This document shows positions 43,834-55,810 of a stretch of DNA of 64,000 nucleotides, in pieces. Positions within the stretch are counted from its first letter, which is position 1. Each line of letters starts with the position of its first letter. The stretch is from NCBI GenBank assembly GCA_030544215.1, contig JARZZO010000003.1, forward strand, positions 23,879,879-23,943,878. Direction: 5' to 3'. The DNA comes from Zantedeschia hybrid cultivar (taxonomy: Eukaryota > Streptophyta > Magnoliopsida > Alismatales > Araceae). The notes under the pieces were generated by a model that was given only the letters and a program-made list of their open reading frames with translations, was not told where the DNA came from and searched no databases. A program made the translations under genes and the position numbers.

Positions 43834-46030
43834 TGTGTTGAGATGACAATTATTGCAATCAAGTTTGTACATATTAACAACCAAGTAGGTGCTTACGTTG
43901 TTTTGAGAGTTATTTGTTAGGTTAATTGAATTTTTAAATTCAAATTCTCTCAATAAGTAGGATCCTAGTTTCAATTCAATTTCCACCGTTATGCTCTACG
44001 GCTTCACTCACAACAGTATGAACAACTACCCGAGACTTCAAATGATACAACCGGCCCGATGAACAAAGAGGAATTCCTTGCTTTTGGGGACGTACGGAGG
44101 TCTTAATACCAACCACTCTAGTCTGACCGAGGGACCGACCCAGTCAGAGAGAGGTGAGGATGCTAAGAGAGGTGTTCCTAAAGGAGGGGGGTGAGCCCCG
44201 ATGCACATGACATGTGGCCTGGATGGCCTCTAATGTAGGATAAATAAATATAGGTACTAAAAAGATCAATGATCCAAGTGCTAATGACCAACAGGGATGA
44301 GAGCTTGAATCGTGTCGCTGTTCACAGACGCTATTTAAGACAGTAATCCTTCCTGTTCACAGCAGCTCAGGCAGCAGGGGAGATAAAAAGGGGGCTAAAT
44401 CGCGTCTTAGAAGGGCGACGCGCTTAACGAAACGCGTCGCTCTAGAAAGACGCGCTTTAGTTCCCGAAAGTAACAAATAGGCAGCAAAATTAGGGGTAAT
44501 TCCTTCTCCAAATAACAAGATGACTAAGAGATCAACTATTCATGCGATGACAGTTTGAACATATAGACTAATCATGCAACAACATGAATATCAATCCGAA
44601 CAAAACACTTTCCAATACCACTTCTCAAGGCAATCAAGGGAGGGTAAAATTTTGCTACAAGGGGGTGTGCACGAGGTGTACGTGGGGATAAAAATCAAAC
44701 TACCAACCAACAAACCATCAAACGTGCCCGAGGGACACAAGTGGTGCACCGAGGGTGCCCAATGGGAATAACAAGAGTAAAAATAAAAAGAAATGGCAAG
44801 ACAAGTGCTACCGTGATCGCCAAAAAAGCTGTAATGCTCAAAAAGGGTATGTGTTCATCATGTTATCATGTATTTACTATGATTAACAATATGAAAAGAA
44901 TTGTGATCGCTAGAAACCGAGAGTTTCAAAGGAAAAGTGATCGCTTTCTAACCTTGTGAATCGGGAGAATATGGGGTCCTTTTGTTCCTCTCTTCTGGCC
45001 GGCCGAAAGAAAAGAGCCTTCTCTTCCTTTACTCTTGTTCTTATTTTGTACCTTGTGAAAAATCAAACAAACATGAAAACTACGATTAGAACTAAAATAG
45101 CATAGTATCTATTCTAATTAAAAATCTAAACATGCAACTAAACTAGAAGAACTCACTTTGTGGTTTTCTTTCAAACCCCTAAAGGAGGTGTAGGTTTGGA
45201 AATTATGAAGTGAGTGTGTGTGATGAGTTGATGCAATGAAGAAATCATATGAAAGAGAAACTAGAAAGAAACTAAATAAAAGAAGAATAGGATGGTGGGT
45301 TTGGTTTGGCTCCTTGAAAGCCTTAATCTTATTGAGCTTCAGTGGAGGAAAAGGATAAAGAAACGGGGATTCCTCTTGCTATCCACGTTTTCTTCTTGAG
45401 AACCTTCAAACACTTTGTAGAAAGCTCCAAATTACTAATTGCCAACCAACTGCTAGCTGCCAACCTCCAACCTTTTTTAAAGGTCAATGTCCACATATAT
45501 TTATAAGAAGTAACTTTAAGGTATTTGGCCTTCAAAAGGACTTTCCCGTAGTTCGGGCTTACCCTGGGCAATCATGAAGGGCATTGCCAACCTCTGGAAT
45601 CAGACTATCTTGGCCAAATCTTGCTTATCAGGAAACTCTTAAAACGCGTCGTTTAAGTAGGATGCCTTTTAGTTCATTAATGCGGCTAAAATAGAAATAA
45701 ATCTGGAAAGGGAAACCGTAAACAATTAGGAAACTAAAAAGGCGTCGTGTATACGCGACGTGCTTTAGATAATTTAGGAAATTAACTAGAATTAGAAATA
45801 GTAAACTTAGGCGGATTAGGACTCAAATGGCATCGTGTAATGGCGACGCTATTCAGTTAAATCCTCTTAAATTTAATAATTTTAATTCCGAATTGATTTG
45901 TGCTAAGAATCCAAATGGCGTCGCACAGCAGCGACGTGATTCAAAAAATTTTGAGGAAAAATCAATAAAAATTAATTAATGATTAAACATCAGACCATTC
46001 TGGAGCATTATTATTGTGACATAAAATTTA
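43834..46030. other. Probable leader/LTR of gypsy B, rich in GCGTCG palindromes
   Basis: No gene is supported over 2.2 kb. It lies upstream of both gag copies (minus at 43833, plus at 46031). It contains at least seven imperfect palindromes of the AAATGGCGTCG / CGACGCCATTT type (near 44308, 44397, 44430, 45642, 45737, 45824, 45914). It probably includes the 5' LTR of gypsy B, but neither a primer site nor clear TG...CA ends could be fixed. A plus-strand frame at 44574-44771 has no recognised domain. Confidence 0.45.
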
Positions 46031-46845
46031 CTCAATATGATGTCAATATTAGTGTGTCTACACCCATGACCAAGTTGGACCTTCTTCTCATCCCTCTGAT
46101 CTTGCTACCCTCATGGGAGCTCTGTCGAATCATGTGGATCCTCGTCAGTTTGAAGCCATCCAATCTATTTTGAAGGGAAAGACTCTTTTGGGTTCTTCTG
46201 AACCAAATCCTCCAGTTCATCCTACTGTCCCTCAAGTCCCTACCCAAGCCATGAAAGGCCTTCACATTTCCACCCCTCGGCCCATGGGCCATCAACACTC
46301 CAGTTCGTGGCACCCCGTTAGGCCACAAACTCCAGTTCACACAAATGCCTTCGAGCAGGGTAGAAATACTGCCAGTTCGCAACCCTATTGTCCTCCTATC
46401 CCCACTTATTCTCAGAGATAGACCTTTCAGCAACCACCTCCCCCACCAGCAGATCCAACCACGCAAATCTTGCTCAACAAAATCACTCAGATCGATGAGC
46501 AATTCAAACAATTTCAAAAAACCATGGGTGCACAAGCTCCCCCTAAAACGGTTGTTCCTGATTTGCCAGTCTTCCATTTATTGCCTTTTGAAATGCCAGT
46601 GTACCAGAAGTATAAGGGTACGGGCAATATTTTCATCCACCTCAAAGAATTCTTGTACGAATCCTCCTTTTGGCAAAACGACCAGAGAGCGTTGGCTTTC
46701 CTTTTCAGGAGATCATTAGAAGGGCTAGCCTTGGAGTGTTTTTTTTCCATGGATTTGAGTGAAGTTGAAAACTTTGATGTAGTATCCAAGAAATTCCTAC
46801 AAAGGTACAAGGATCGGGTTGCCCCTATCCTATCTATCACTTGTG
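46031..46845 (+). pseudogene. Second gypsy B-type gag fragment, opposite orientation
   Basis: The plus strand encodes the same capsid blocks as the minus-strand gag at 42.4-43.6 kb: M-G-A-L-S-N-H-V-D-P-R-Q-F-E-A-I-Q-S, L-L-P-F-E-M-P-V-Y-Q-K-Y, F-L-Y-E-S-S-F-W-Q-N-D and F-L-Q-R-Y-K-D-R-V-A-P. Identity over the core is roughly three quarters by eye. One TAG at 46419-46421 replaces Gln. It stops abruptly after I-L-S-I-T at about 46840, where copia B sequence begins, so the rest of this element is missing. Confidence 0.82.
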
Positions 46846-48644
46846 GAAAGCAGTCATCCCCTTGTGGAAAGCACAATAAAGGACACTCCCAGTTAGATTG
46901 CACCACCATTACTACACAGCAATGAGTTCGTGACTAGACCCTTGCGGAAAGCATAACAAGACCAAGCTCAGTTCCTCATCCTATGGAAGCAAAGCTTTAA
47001 GGTTGAAATCCTACCACCATATCATGAACCTTATGGAAAGCACAACAAATCTATGAAATAATGACATTCAGTCACCCTACAATGGTGGAGGGCAACGACG
47101 GCTCCTAGAGCCACGTTTACAAATCTAATATTCGATAAAGAGAGAATTTTGCTTTTATCTTGGTCTCACCTTAAGTGGTAGAATAAATATATTCGATATA
47201 TATATTTAATGTACCTAGTAATTGCTCAAAATAAATGTATCCCATGCAAATAAATAAGCATGGGTGATCATGGACTCTAAATTAAAGCTACGCAGATATC
47301 TAGCCTACTTCCCAAGCAGCAAGATCATCCTCGTAGTTCATCCTCCGTGCCTTTAAGCTCCATCCGCAACATTAATTACAAAAATTACACGGCTCGCGGG
47401 CCAAAAAATGAATTACATGCCAATAATTTTCAGCAGCCCTTAAGGCGCGTACATTCATCGGAGGAAGATAGAATTGCATTAGAAATTAAATAGAGAGACA
47501 AGGGAGGCTCGCAGGCATCAAAAGAACTGAACTAAGTCCATGATCACCCACCATTCCATACACAATCATATCAATCACAAAAGGGTTATTTTTTAAAATA
47601 ATCCTTATATTTGGATTGAAATCATGGATTGTGCATTCGAGAAATTTTGGTCGTGATTTGGATTGAAATCATGGATTGTGCATTCGAGAAATTTTGGTCG
47701 TGATTAGTTTTGAAAAACACATTTGTTATATTCAAAAGTAATCAAACAGAGACCAAAACAAAGATGGCATCACAGTAACATCCATGCACAGAATCATTCC
47801 GTACGTATAAGAGGATACATATATGAATTTAAAAATTAAATTCAATCAATCACAATAATTAAGATAATCATGAAATTTAAATTCAAATTAATCATCAAAT
47901 GATTAAACTAAATAGAATGAAGTTTAATTAAATGATCGTCTTTAATTATCTTTCATTAAAATTCATAATTTGAATCTTTGAAAATTATCCAATAATTTTA
48001 CAAATATAAAATTTGAATTTTAACGATAATCCTCTCTAAAATTCAAAATCCGAATTTAACAATTATCTAATAATTAAAAATTCAAAAATTTAAATTTTAT
48101 ACGTATTCTTCAATTAATCCCAAAATTTACATGATAATTGTCAGATTAATCAAAATCAAATTTAACTAATCCGTTTCCGACAATTATCTTAATTTTGAGA
48201 AAAAATTTAATTTTTCAGGTCAGTGTAGTGCACTGCACGCCACTGTAGGGGAGGTCCGGAGTAGTGCGCCGTGCGGGTCAGAGCAGTGCGCCTACCGGTG
48301 AGAAAAATCGGCAACTAACCTATTTTTAAATATTTAAAAATCACTTGGACAGCGGGTCCATGTGCCGTCCACAGGGTTGGTCGTCCACGCCATGTGGACG
48401 GCCACCTTCTTGGCTGTTCAATTTTCGTAAATCTTGACGGCCACTTCAAGTGCCATTTACATTCCGTAAAATTTTCGAAAATTCACAGACAGCCTGTGTT
48501 TTTGTCGTCCTTCCCACTGGCTCTGAAAAATTAATTTTTTCATAGCCCAAAAAATTAAAATAAAATTGAAGAGCATAGAATAATTCGAACATGATGTTAT
48601 AACAGATATCGTTCTTCCAGTTGCATCAACAGGAGCCTAAACCT
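46846..48644 (-). other. Untranslated leader of truncated copia B
   Basis: Read on the minus strand, it follows the copia B primer site and resembles the copia A leader (a shared TATTTAATAY...CACYTA(A/G)G(G/A)TGAGACCAA region near 47160-47225). No gag is reached, because the element is cut at about 46841-46845. Near its distal end it holds repeats of TTGTGCTTTCCACAA type (plus positions 46841, 46862, 46942, 47031). A 47-bp direct duplication lies at 47611 and 47658. The 47.8-48.2-kb part is very AT-rich. Confidence 0.65.
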
Positions 48645-48657
48645 TACTCTGATACCA
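48645..48657 (-). promoter_or_regulatory. Primer-binding site of copia B (initiator Met tRNA)
   Basis: On the minus strand TGGTATCAGAGT follows the LTR end by one base. It matches the initiator methionine tRNA primer used by copia A. Confidence 0.85.
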
Positions 48658-48658
48658 C

Positions 48659-50206
48659 TGTTGGGTTCAGTCAAAACACCCAAAAAACCATTTGCAGTGG
48701 AAGAACAAATAATAAAACATCCAAACCAGTTCGGACTCCGATTGATGTAACAAAAATGATCTAAATAAATCATACTAGATTTTTTACCTTGCACAGAACA
48801 CGTCCTGTGAATATCGATGCCGAACTCCTTGAAGCTTTGAGCCGCACAAGCGTACAACCTCTAAAGTAGATCCACATGAACCCTTCGCAGCAACGGAATC
48901 TAACTCCTTCAACCCACACAACCAAAACCCCACCACCTCAAGGTCCCTCTTGCTCCTGGACAGCAGAGGAGAGAAAGAAAAGTCCAACTCTTCTGAACTT
49001 GACGGCAAGTCTTTTTGGAATTGCTAGATTAGGTTACGGGTTGGAGGATAAAGGGTTATATATAGGAGTTCGTATGGCGGCAGCTTGAACCGCCCTTTAA
49101 CCAAACCCCTTTATTTAACCAACGTGGTTAAAATAAACCTAAGGACATTTTATATATCAATATATTATTATTAACTTATTTATCAAATAAGCTTATAATA
49201 CATATATTATATATATACCCTTTATCTTATTGTATATATATACTTTTAAGTCATTTATCGATTCTTTTCTCAAAAGAATCTAATGCATTAGTTATATTTT
49301 TCCATACAATAATATTCCATTTTACAAGAGTTATTTGTGTGTAATCCTTTAGGCCCATTATCATTCTGGTTTAAAGATCTATTAACTTCTAATTTAATTA
49401 GAAGTAAATTAAACCGATTATTCCCAATAACCGTTTAAATTGATCCGGACCTTTTGATCACGTTGGGTCAAAGCAAATTCGCGTGATCTCAGAGGATGTT
49501 TATCTTCATCCTGTCAGGTACATGTAAGTCTTCAGTTACTGTATCGCTATAGTCCCTCGCTCATTCTATGAGTCCGATCCGATCGTGTGGTATGGTTATG
49601 TCAAACTACTAGTGATCGTGTTGTCTGACCATGACCTCCTTAATAATTTCACGTTTGTTCTAAATGAACCGATATCACCCTGGCTAGAGATTTAATAGAG
49701 CGTCTATGTCATAGCCCATTAACTGTCTGTGATATACCTAACAGTGAGTGATCCTCTCTTGACCATTAACGGTCTTCACATGAGCTCTCTTTTTAAAACT
49801 CAACTCACTGTGATTTTAGGTTCTTAAGATAGGAGTCTTATGGAGGCTATGGACTTTTGAGACCTGGCGGCTTAGTGAGGTGGTCTTGGTATGTTGGGCA
49901 TGCCAGAGGGAGATCTCAGCACGTAATTCCCATTTGGTGAACTTTCTGGCTATGTAATAATGTGTTTTAACTTTGTATATATACTTAATCTTAGGCAATG
50001 GCCTTACATATGGATTAAAATCCTTTATAGTATATTTAGATTTCTTGTCTTTTTAATTCTCACATATCACCTCCGAAATATATGATATGACTATCAATCG
50101 GATAAAAACCCTATAACATGTCGGGTTAAGGAAGCTGACCCGGAGCGATCTGTTATCTTTTGACATATTAATTTTCTGACATATGAGATTCTACTTTTCC
50201 ACAACA
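48659..50206 (-). repeat. 5' LTR of copia B (1548 bp)
   Basis: On the minus strand it runs from TGTTGTGG at 50206 to AACCCAACA at 48659, giving TG...CA ends directly next to the primer site. Its length is nearly equal to the copia A LTRs, and scattered blocks are similar (for example the GATCACGTTGG box near 49457). The element is a 5' end only. No matching 3' LTR or pol was found in the window. Confidence 0.82.
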
Positions 50207-51161
50207 TTCTTCTCTCTAGTGTTACCTATTAGTTTTAGATATTTCGACATCAAAATGACATATCACTTGGCGCACAAAGCATTTAGAAACCATAGTTCCA
50301 GCTACAGCACAAACAATAATAAAATTAGGAAAAAAAACAAGAAAGTAAAGGGTTAAAACCTCGTAACCATTGGGACTAGGGAAAGAGAAGAAAGCAATCA
50401 TCACTTCAATTACTAAATGCAAGTTTCCTCAGTTTTCGACAGAACATCCTCAAATTCGTATATGATGCTTTCATAGAAAAGCTGTAGATATTCAAGGAAA
50501 TCTCAAGCAAGTATTCCAAGTTGGACCTTCCTAGCTATATGAACCACCGGAACGCCTACAGATCATGTAACGCATCTGCAAGTTTAACTTGCCTAAACTA
50601 AGACAAAATGTAGAGATTACAGTGATTCAAATTTTGTCATAGACCCTTGCGAAGATTTCGGACTGAACAAATTACCCATCTTAAGTTACAACCTGCAGTT
50701 TTCTTATGTCCGTCCTTGATTGCCGTAGAACTTGGGAGTGTGGATATACTGGTTTTCAGATTTTGACGAATGCATTCAGCAAGGTGGTGTCCTTGTTCAT
50801 CTAATTTTCATTAGTCAACATCAGGTCAGTATTTCCTGGTTAACCCTTAACACTCACCACCATAAACATAAGATTTCCTTTATCTGTACAACATTTAGGC
50901 GGTGTTTAATGCAGTTTCTATCAGTGTCTGACTTTTAATGTTATTTCAAGAGGCAGAAATTAAATGCTAAAAACTGTTTTTATACTTTGGCCTCCAACCA
51001 AAAGCTCAGAGGGGAGATCTTCCATTGGAGAAAGTGGAATGTTTAGGGAAGATTTGACTTTTGTAGCCTCCAATAAGTTATAACCACTTCTATTTCAACA
51101 CTTTTTCTTATGTAAAAAGAATAAGTCAACAGCAAATTCCAACTAAAGAGTTTTAGCAAAC

Positions 51162-51193
<32 letters not shown>

Positions 51194-51871
51194 GCTTCTA
51201 AACCTACTTCAAAATAATCGAGTAGACACCAATAAGCGCCCAAAAATACTTTAATTGAAATCTAACTGCACCAAACATGTCCTGAGACCTTGGAAGCGAT
51301 TTATAAATAATTTTTGCCTTTCAACCACACGGCAACAAATCAGAGCCTCGTAAGTTGAGGAAACAAGAGTTGTTGAGAGAGCACAGCTTAAAATCAGTAA
51401 TAAGCACTTTCATTCAATATTTTTCATGAATCATAAAATGATCTCCAACTAAAATTTACCAAAATGACCTTGATATAATACCTTCTAATTATACAGTTAG
51501 GCCACAGAACCAAAAACGCAAGCTCCTTTCAAAGGACCAGACATTTTGAGCCGTGACCGTCCCAGCCTATTGAACATAAGGCCCCCCTCTTAACCCCAGC
51601 TCAAATTTCAAGCTTGCAAAGGTCGGCGCTAATCTATTGTCATAACATGTTTATCCATATGACAGCCAACATATGATGAAGTTTGCAAGCTTTGTTTGTG
51701 GGTGACAGCCAGCATATGATGAAGTTTGCAAGCTTTGTTTGATGGGTGAACTTATGTCAAGTTATAATGGTTTTAAGCCGAAGGGTGGCAGTTGCAAGGG
51801 TCAGAAACATGCAAGCATTCGACAAGAATTTATGCAGATTCTTCACCAGGTTGGTTGATAAGAGATCATTC
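50207..51871. other. Non-coding region next to the DUF1168 exon
   Basis: No gene or transposon is recognised. It contains a TA microsatellite (51168-51193) and a tandem duplication of about 43 bp starting GACAGCCARCATATGATG at 51661 and 51704. The part near 51750-51870 would be the 3' UTR of the DUF1168 gene on the minus strand. Confidence 0.5.
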
Positions 51872-52126
51872 CTATAATTCTTCTTCTGAATCTTCCGAAG
51901 ATTCTTCATTTTTATGGTCATCTCCCACATCATTTGCATTAGTCTTCCTCTCTTTCTTCCGCTGCTTCCTCTTCTGACGCTTCAAACGTTTCTTTGCAGT
52001 GCGGTCCTCTGCAGCTTTCATCCTCTCCTCTCTCCTCATATGGAACTCTGCTACCTCTTTCCTTCTCTGGTAGTCTACATCCATCCTTGCAAGACGATCT
52101 TGTTCCTTCCGTCTCATTTGACGGTA
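51872..52126 (-). CDS. Terminal exon of a DUF1168 / PRKRIP1-family gene
   Basis: This is the only host-like coding exon seen. The minus strand encodes about 84 residues ending at TAG 51872-51874. They are highly charged and helical: Y-R-Q-M-R-R-K-E-Q, then E-E-R-M-K-A-A-E-D-R-T-A-K-K-R-L-K-R-Q-K-R-K-Q-R-K-K, then an acidic tail with S-S-E-D-S-E-E-E-L. This matches the C-terminal half of the DUF1168 (PRKR-interacting protein 1) family. The animal member is a nuclear spliceosome-associated protein. The exon begins after a good acceptor (TAACAG, intron base 52127). No upstream exon with the family's G-S-G-x-F-H-x-Y block was found up to 60.4 kb, so introns are long or this is a fragment. Confidence 0.72.
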   Translation of the reverse strand, partial: YRQMRRKEQDRLARMDVDYQRRKEVAEFHMRREERMKAAEDRTAKKRLKRQKRKQRKKERKTNANDVGDDHKNEESSEDSEEEL

Positions 52127-53428
52127 CTGTTATAATTCAACAGAAGAAGGGTTCAGGCTAACACACAAAAAGAGAAAAACCACAGCAAAACAATTATTCA
52201 AAAAAAAAAAATCCAGCATAGAAAGGTTTCCATGTTTGCTACACAAGTACCAAGTCCAAAGCAGTATAGCACAAGAAAAAGAAAAGGAAAAAAAAAAGGA
52301 CTGACATAGGTTGAACAAACTTATGACACACCTCATCGGGTAACAATGTGTCCCAACATCTACCAGAAATTTGTGTTCTTATGAAATTCTTAGTATTTTA
52401 CGTAAATGCCATACACAATTTCCAATAGATGACAACATGAAGATGCATTTGATCCAATTGAAAAGGAAGATGAAACCCATCCTCAAACACGTGAAACTTG
52501 TAGAAAAGTAGAAGCATCAAAACCTTGCTCTGGAGCTCAAAAGTGTATATTCCTAATATATAGCATGCTTAGTAATGCCAAATATACTGAAAGGAAGTAA
52601 ACTTTGAGAGGGAGAAACAACAAACAACAAGAAAGGAGAAAACCTGATCCAAAACCCAAACTATCAAGAGAATACGCGCTGCACCCCCCCCCCCCAAAAG
52701 CAAAAAACATCAGTCCAATCGCCAAGATCGGATGGAAGTGACTGGGGGGTGCAATTCTTTGTTTCCCAAGAAAGATACAGAGCAGGGAACAGAATGGAGC
52801 CGAGGGACAACCCCAGCTTGGTGTTCATACCATCTGATCTTTGATTGAATTGTCCCCCCCAACCCCAGCTTGGTGTTCATACCATCTGATCTTTGATGGT
52901 GCCCACATGCTGTCAGCCAGCCGTGGGTGCAGCACTGGTGCAGCCATGGATTGCACCAGTGCATGGTGAAGTATTTCAAACAGCACATCTGCATTGACCC
53001 TCCAGACTCACTTATGTGGAAGCAAAATCAAAAATCGAGGAGGTAATATTTGGCCCAGATAAGATAATAATTGTCCATAGACATCCAACTTTACATGCAT
53101 TAACCAACCAGACTATGAGGTAAAACAAGAAAATTTCACCAAATTCTTGTATACCATGCAAGCATTATTCTCTCTTGATAGCATTTTCAGTTGTTTGTGC
53201 AGAAAGCCGATCAGAACATGAGAATAGACAAACAAATAAACATTTGTTTTAACTTGAAAATGTTTTAAGTTGAGAACTGTGATTAATTCAATATTTCTGT
53301 TGCATGCATAGTACATTGAATTATCTACTTCGCAATGATATGAAATCTAGTATTCAAACAAATAGACAAACAAAATGCCCCACATAGCATTAGCTTGCAT
53401 TATTTTTTACTTGAGAAATACATACCCT
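52127..53428. other. Probable intron or flank of the DUF1168 gene with short repeats
   Basis: No gene is seen. A direct repeat AACCCCAGCTTGGTGTTCAT occurs at 52809 and 52861 with period 52. A perfect 11-bp hairpin is at 52932-52962 (GCACTGGTGCA / TGCACCAGTGC, 9-nt loop). A C-run lies near 52686-52695. Confidence 0.5.
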
Positions 53429-54075
53429 GTTACCTGGTAACAGAGAGGTTTCCTGCTAAACAACATGTAGAGATGTCAGATTTACTACTCAGAGAATCCA
53501 AGGGTTGCCAGGCAGCAGGGGTTATGCATGTTAGCAAGATGCCCGCATGGGGGACGATGTGGTGTGTGAGGATTTCCGGTGCCCCATCAGAAAGGGTCAG
53601 GGAGTCTCCCCAGCATGCACGTCATTGTGTGCTGGACTAGAACACCACACAGCATGCACTGTCAGCCCTGGGATCTACAAATTGGCTAATCAAAGGGCAG
53701 CCTGCACTTTGGTTTGGGGTTTGGGGGAACGGATGGTCTCACAGCATGCAGAACAACATGGGGTTCCAAGGGGGGTTGGGGGTACTCTGCAGCATGTGCA
53801 GCACTGGACTGGAAGACTGCACAGCATGCATCATTATCCTTCGGATCTAAATCTGACAGCCCGTGGTCAACTGTCCAGCATTTTCCTTTTTCTGTTTTGC
53901 ACAAAATGTTCTAAACACTTTGAATCTTGAATCATCCACTCCCACTCCATGAATTTGCAGCAACGGAAGGCATGCAACATATGGGACCCACTGTGTAGGA
54001 AAACATTGTCCATTGGATGTCACTTTTAGATGATCAGATGGTCAGAAAATTTTCCTGTTACCTGGTAACAAAAAT
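53429..54075. repeat. Segment bounded by two copies of CCTGTTACCTGGTAACA
   Basis: The identical 17-mer, containing a 15-bp perfect palindrome, stands near 53429 and 54055. Between them are diverged internal repeats around AGCATGCA and CTGGACT (near 53605-53665 and 53790-53830). No coding domain is seen. It may be a small non-autonomous insertion with a long target duplication, or a decayed tandem duplication. Confidence 0.4.
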
Positions 54076-55059
54076 CCATACTCTTTGTTATTTTTTCCTG
54101 TTCCTTTTATTTAGTTGAGATAAAGTGGTGGGGTATAGGAACACCTTTACTAGTTACAAATTTTGTTTCCAATGATGGTAAACCAAGGACATGAACAAAA
54201 AAACAGGCAGTTCAAAGCACCAAGAAACGTAGAGAAAGAGTGACAGAGTACAGACCAATTTCATTCAGCTTCAATTTACTAAGAGTACATCATTAACTCT
54301 GCCACATTACTTGTATCTGTACATTCAGATCTGCCCAATTACTTCTATTTACTTTTGTGACAAATTTTTTGCATATACCACAAGGGTAAATGTAAAATCT
54401 TGGAAGTTCTTTTGAGACAACATATTCTCAAATTTTGTGTTCCTTGACTATTTATTCACCAATTTGGACCCATCCTATCCGTTCAGTTGGTAACGAAACT
54501 CCCTCTATGCCTGCCTTTAGGCCTAAGAAGCACCCAGCATGGGAGTATGTTATGTTTTGAAGTTATATGGCCAGCATTTTAACGAAACTCCCTCTATGGC
54601 CGCCTTTAGGCCTAAGAAGCACCCAGCATGGGAGTATGTTATGTTTTGAAGTTAACAAAATAGTAGTCATATGACCAGCATTTCTGTAAGAATTGATCAG
54701 AAGCTACAAGATGCGCACAACACTCATTAATATTGGGACAAACACAGACAACAGCATGGCCCATCTGATAATCGAATGAAGAAGATGAAAGTAATACAGA
54801 AAGAAAACCAAGATGTGCCTCAGCTCAGAATCAAGAAACTAGATCAAAGGGAAGTATACAAATGATATATCGGTTTTCTCACATATTAACATTCCTTTTG
54901 AGGCAGTAGATGAAACACATTAGTACAAATGTATAATGCAGTGGTCCGGAGCTCTTTCTTTTAAAACTGTTTTGTACTAAATAATACTATTTTAAACTTC
55001 TGTCACAATCTTTGAGTTTACTGCGTTCAACTCATGAACTATTTGGCAAAACTGGAATG
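54076..55059. repeat. Non-coding region with an 89-bp tandem duplication
   Basis: AACGAAACTCCCTCTATG starts two copies of an 89-bp unit at 54492 and 54581. Both include GCCTTTAGGCCTAAGAAGC. The rest shows no gene or recognised element. Confidence 0.5.
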
Positions 55060-55810
55060 ATTTTTAAGACTTTTCCAATATTGTTTCAGAACATCACAAA
55101 AACAAGACATCATTGTCACCATCAGAACCATATCCCATTCATTTGGGGTCCGCAACAAGAATCTTGCCCTACAATGTTAATCTATCCAATGCCGTATCAG
55201 CCAAACATAAGGAGGCCAAGTCTCCTTTAATGCATCCAGTCACCTTATTTTAGGTCTTCTCGAGTTCTTCTACTCTCCTCCACCTAATTTGAAAACACCT
55301 CCCAATTGGTGCCAAACTTGGAAGGTGGTGTACATGTCCAAACTTAGAATCTTTCCCTAAGCTTAATGTCAATAGGAGCTGCACCTAAATCACCAATATA
55401 TGTCCATTTTGAATCTTATCCTTCCTAGTGTTTCGGCACATCCATCCTAACATCCTCATCTCTGCAACACAGTTTTTGTACATGATCTTTCCTTGCAGTC
55501 TCACAATCCAACACTCAGTCCTGCATAAATAACAACCTTACCATTGACCTATAAGGGGTACATATTGATCACAGAGAACTCCGGACCCACTTCTTCACTT
55601 CAACCAACCTATTTTAACTTAATGTGTGACATCTTCTTAAACCTCTCCATTCTCTTAAATAATAGACTCTAAATGTCAAAAGTTGCTGCCTTCAGGAATA
55701 ACTTGGCCATCAATTATAATTAAATCTTCTAAGTCAACACTCCTATCATTGAAATTATATTTCGCATATTCTGACTTAGTTCAACTAACTATAAAACCTT
55801 AAATTTTAGG
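55060..55810 (-). pseudogene. LINE reverse-transcriptase remnant
   Basis: Read on the minus strand, the segment resembles the 3' part of a plant non-LTR retrotransposon ORF2 (RTE/L1-like). Evidence is the familiar antisense blocks, such as CATCCATCCTAACATCCTCATC and CCAACACTCAGTCCTGCATA, which in related copies encode the end of RT. Stops and indels occur in all frames. Target duplication and poly-A tail were not identified. The class is recognised by resemblance only. Confidence 0.5.

Noticed and set aside
48659..50206. Solo LTR
   Set aside because: The Met-tRNA primer site and a copia-like leader follow it on the minus strand, so it is a truncated element and not a solo LTR.
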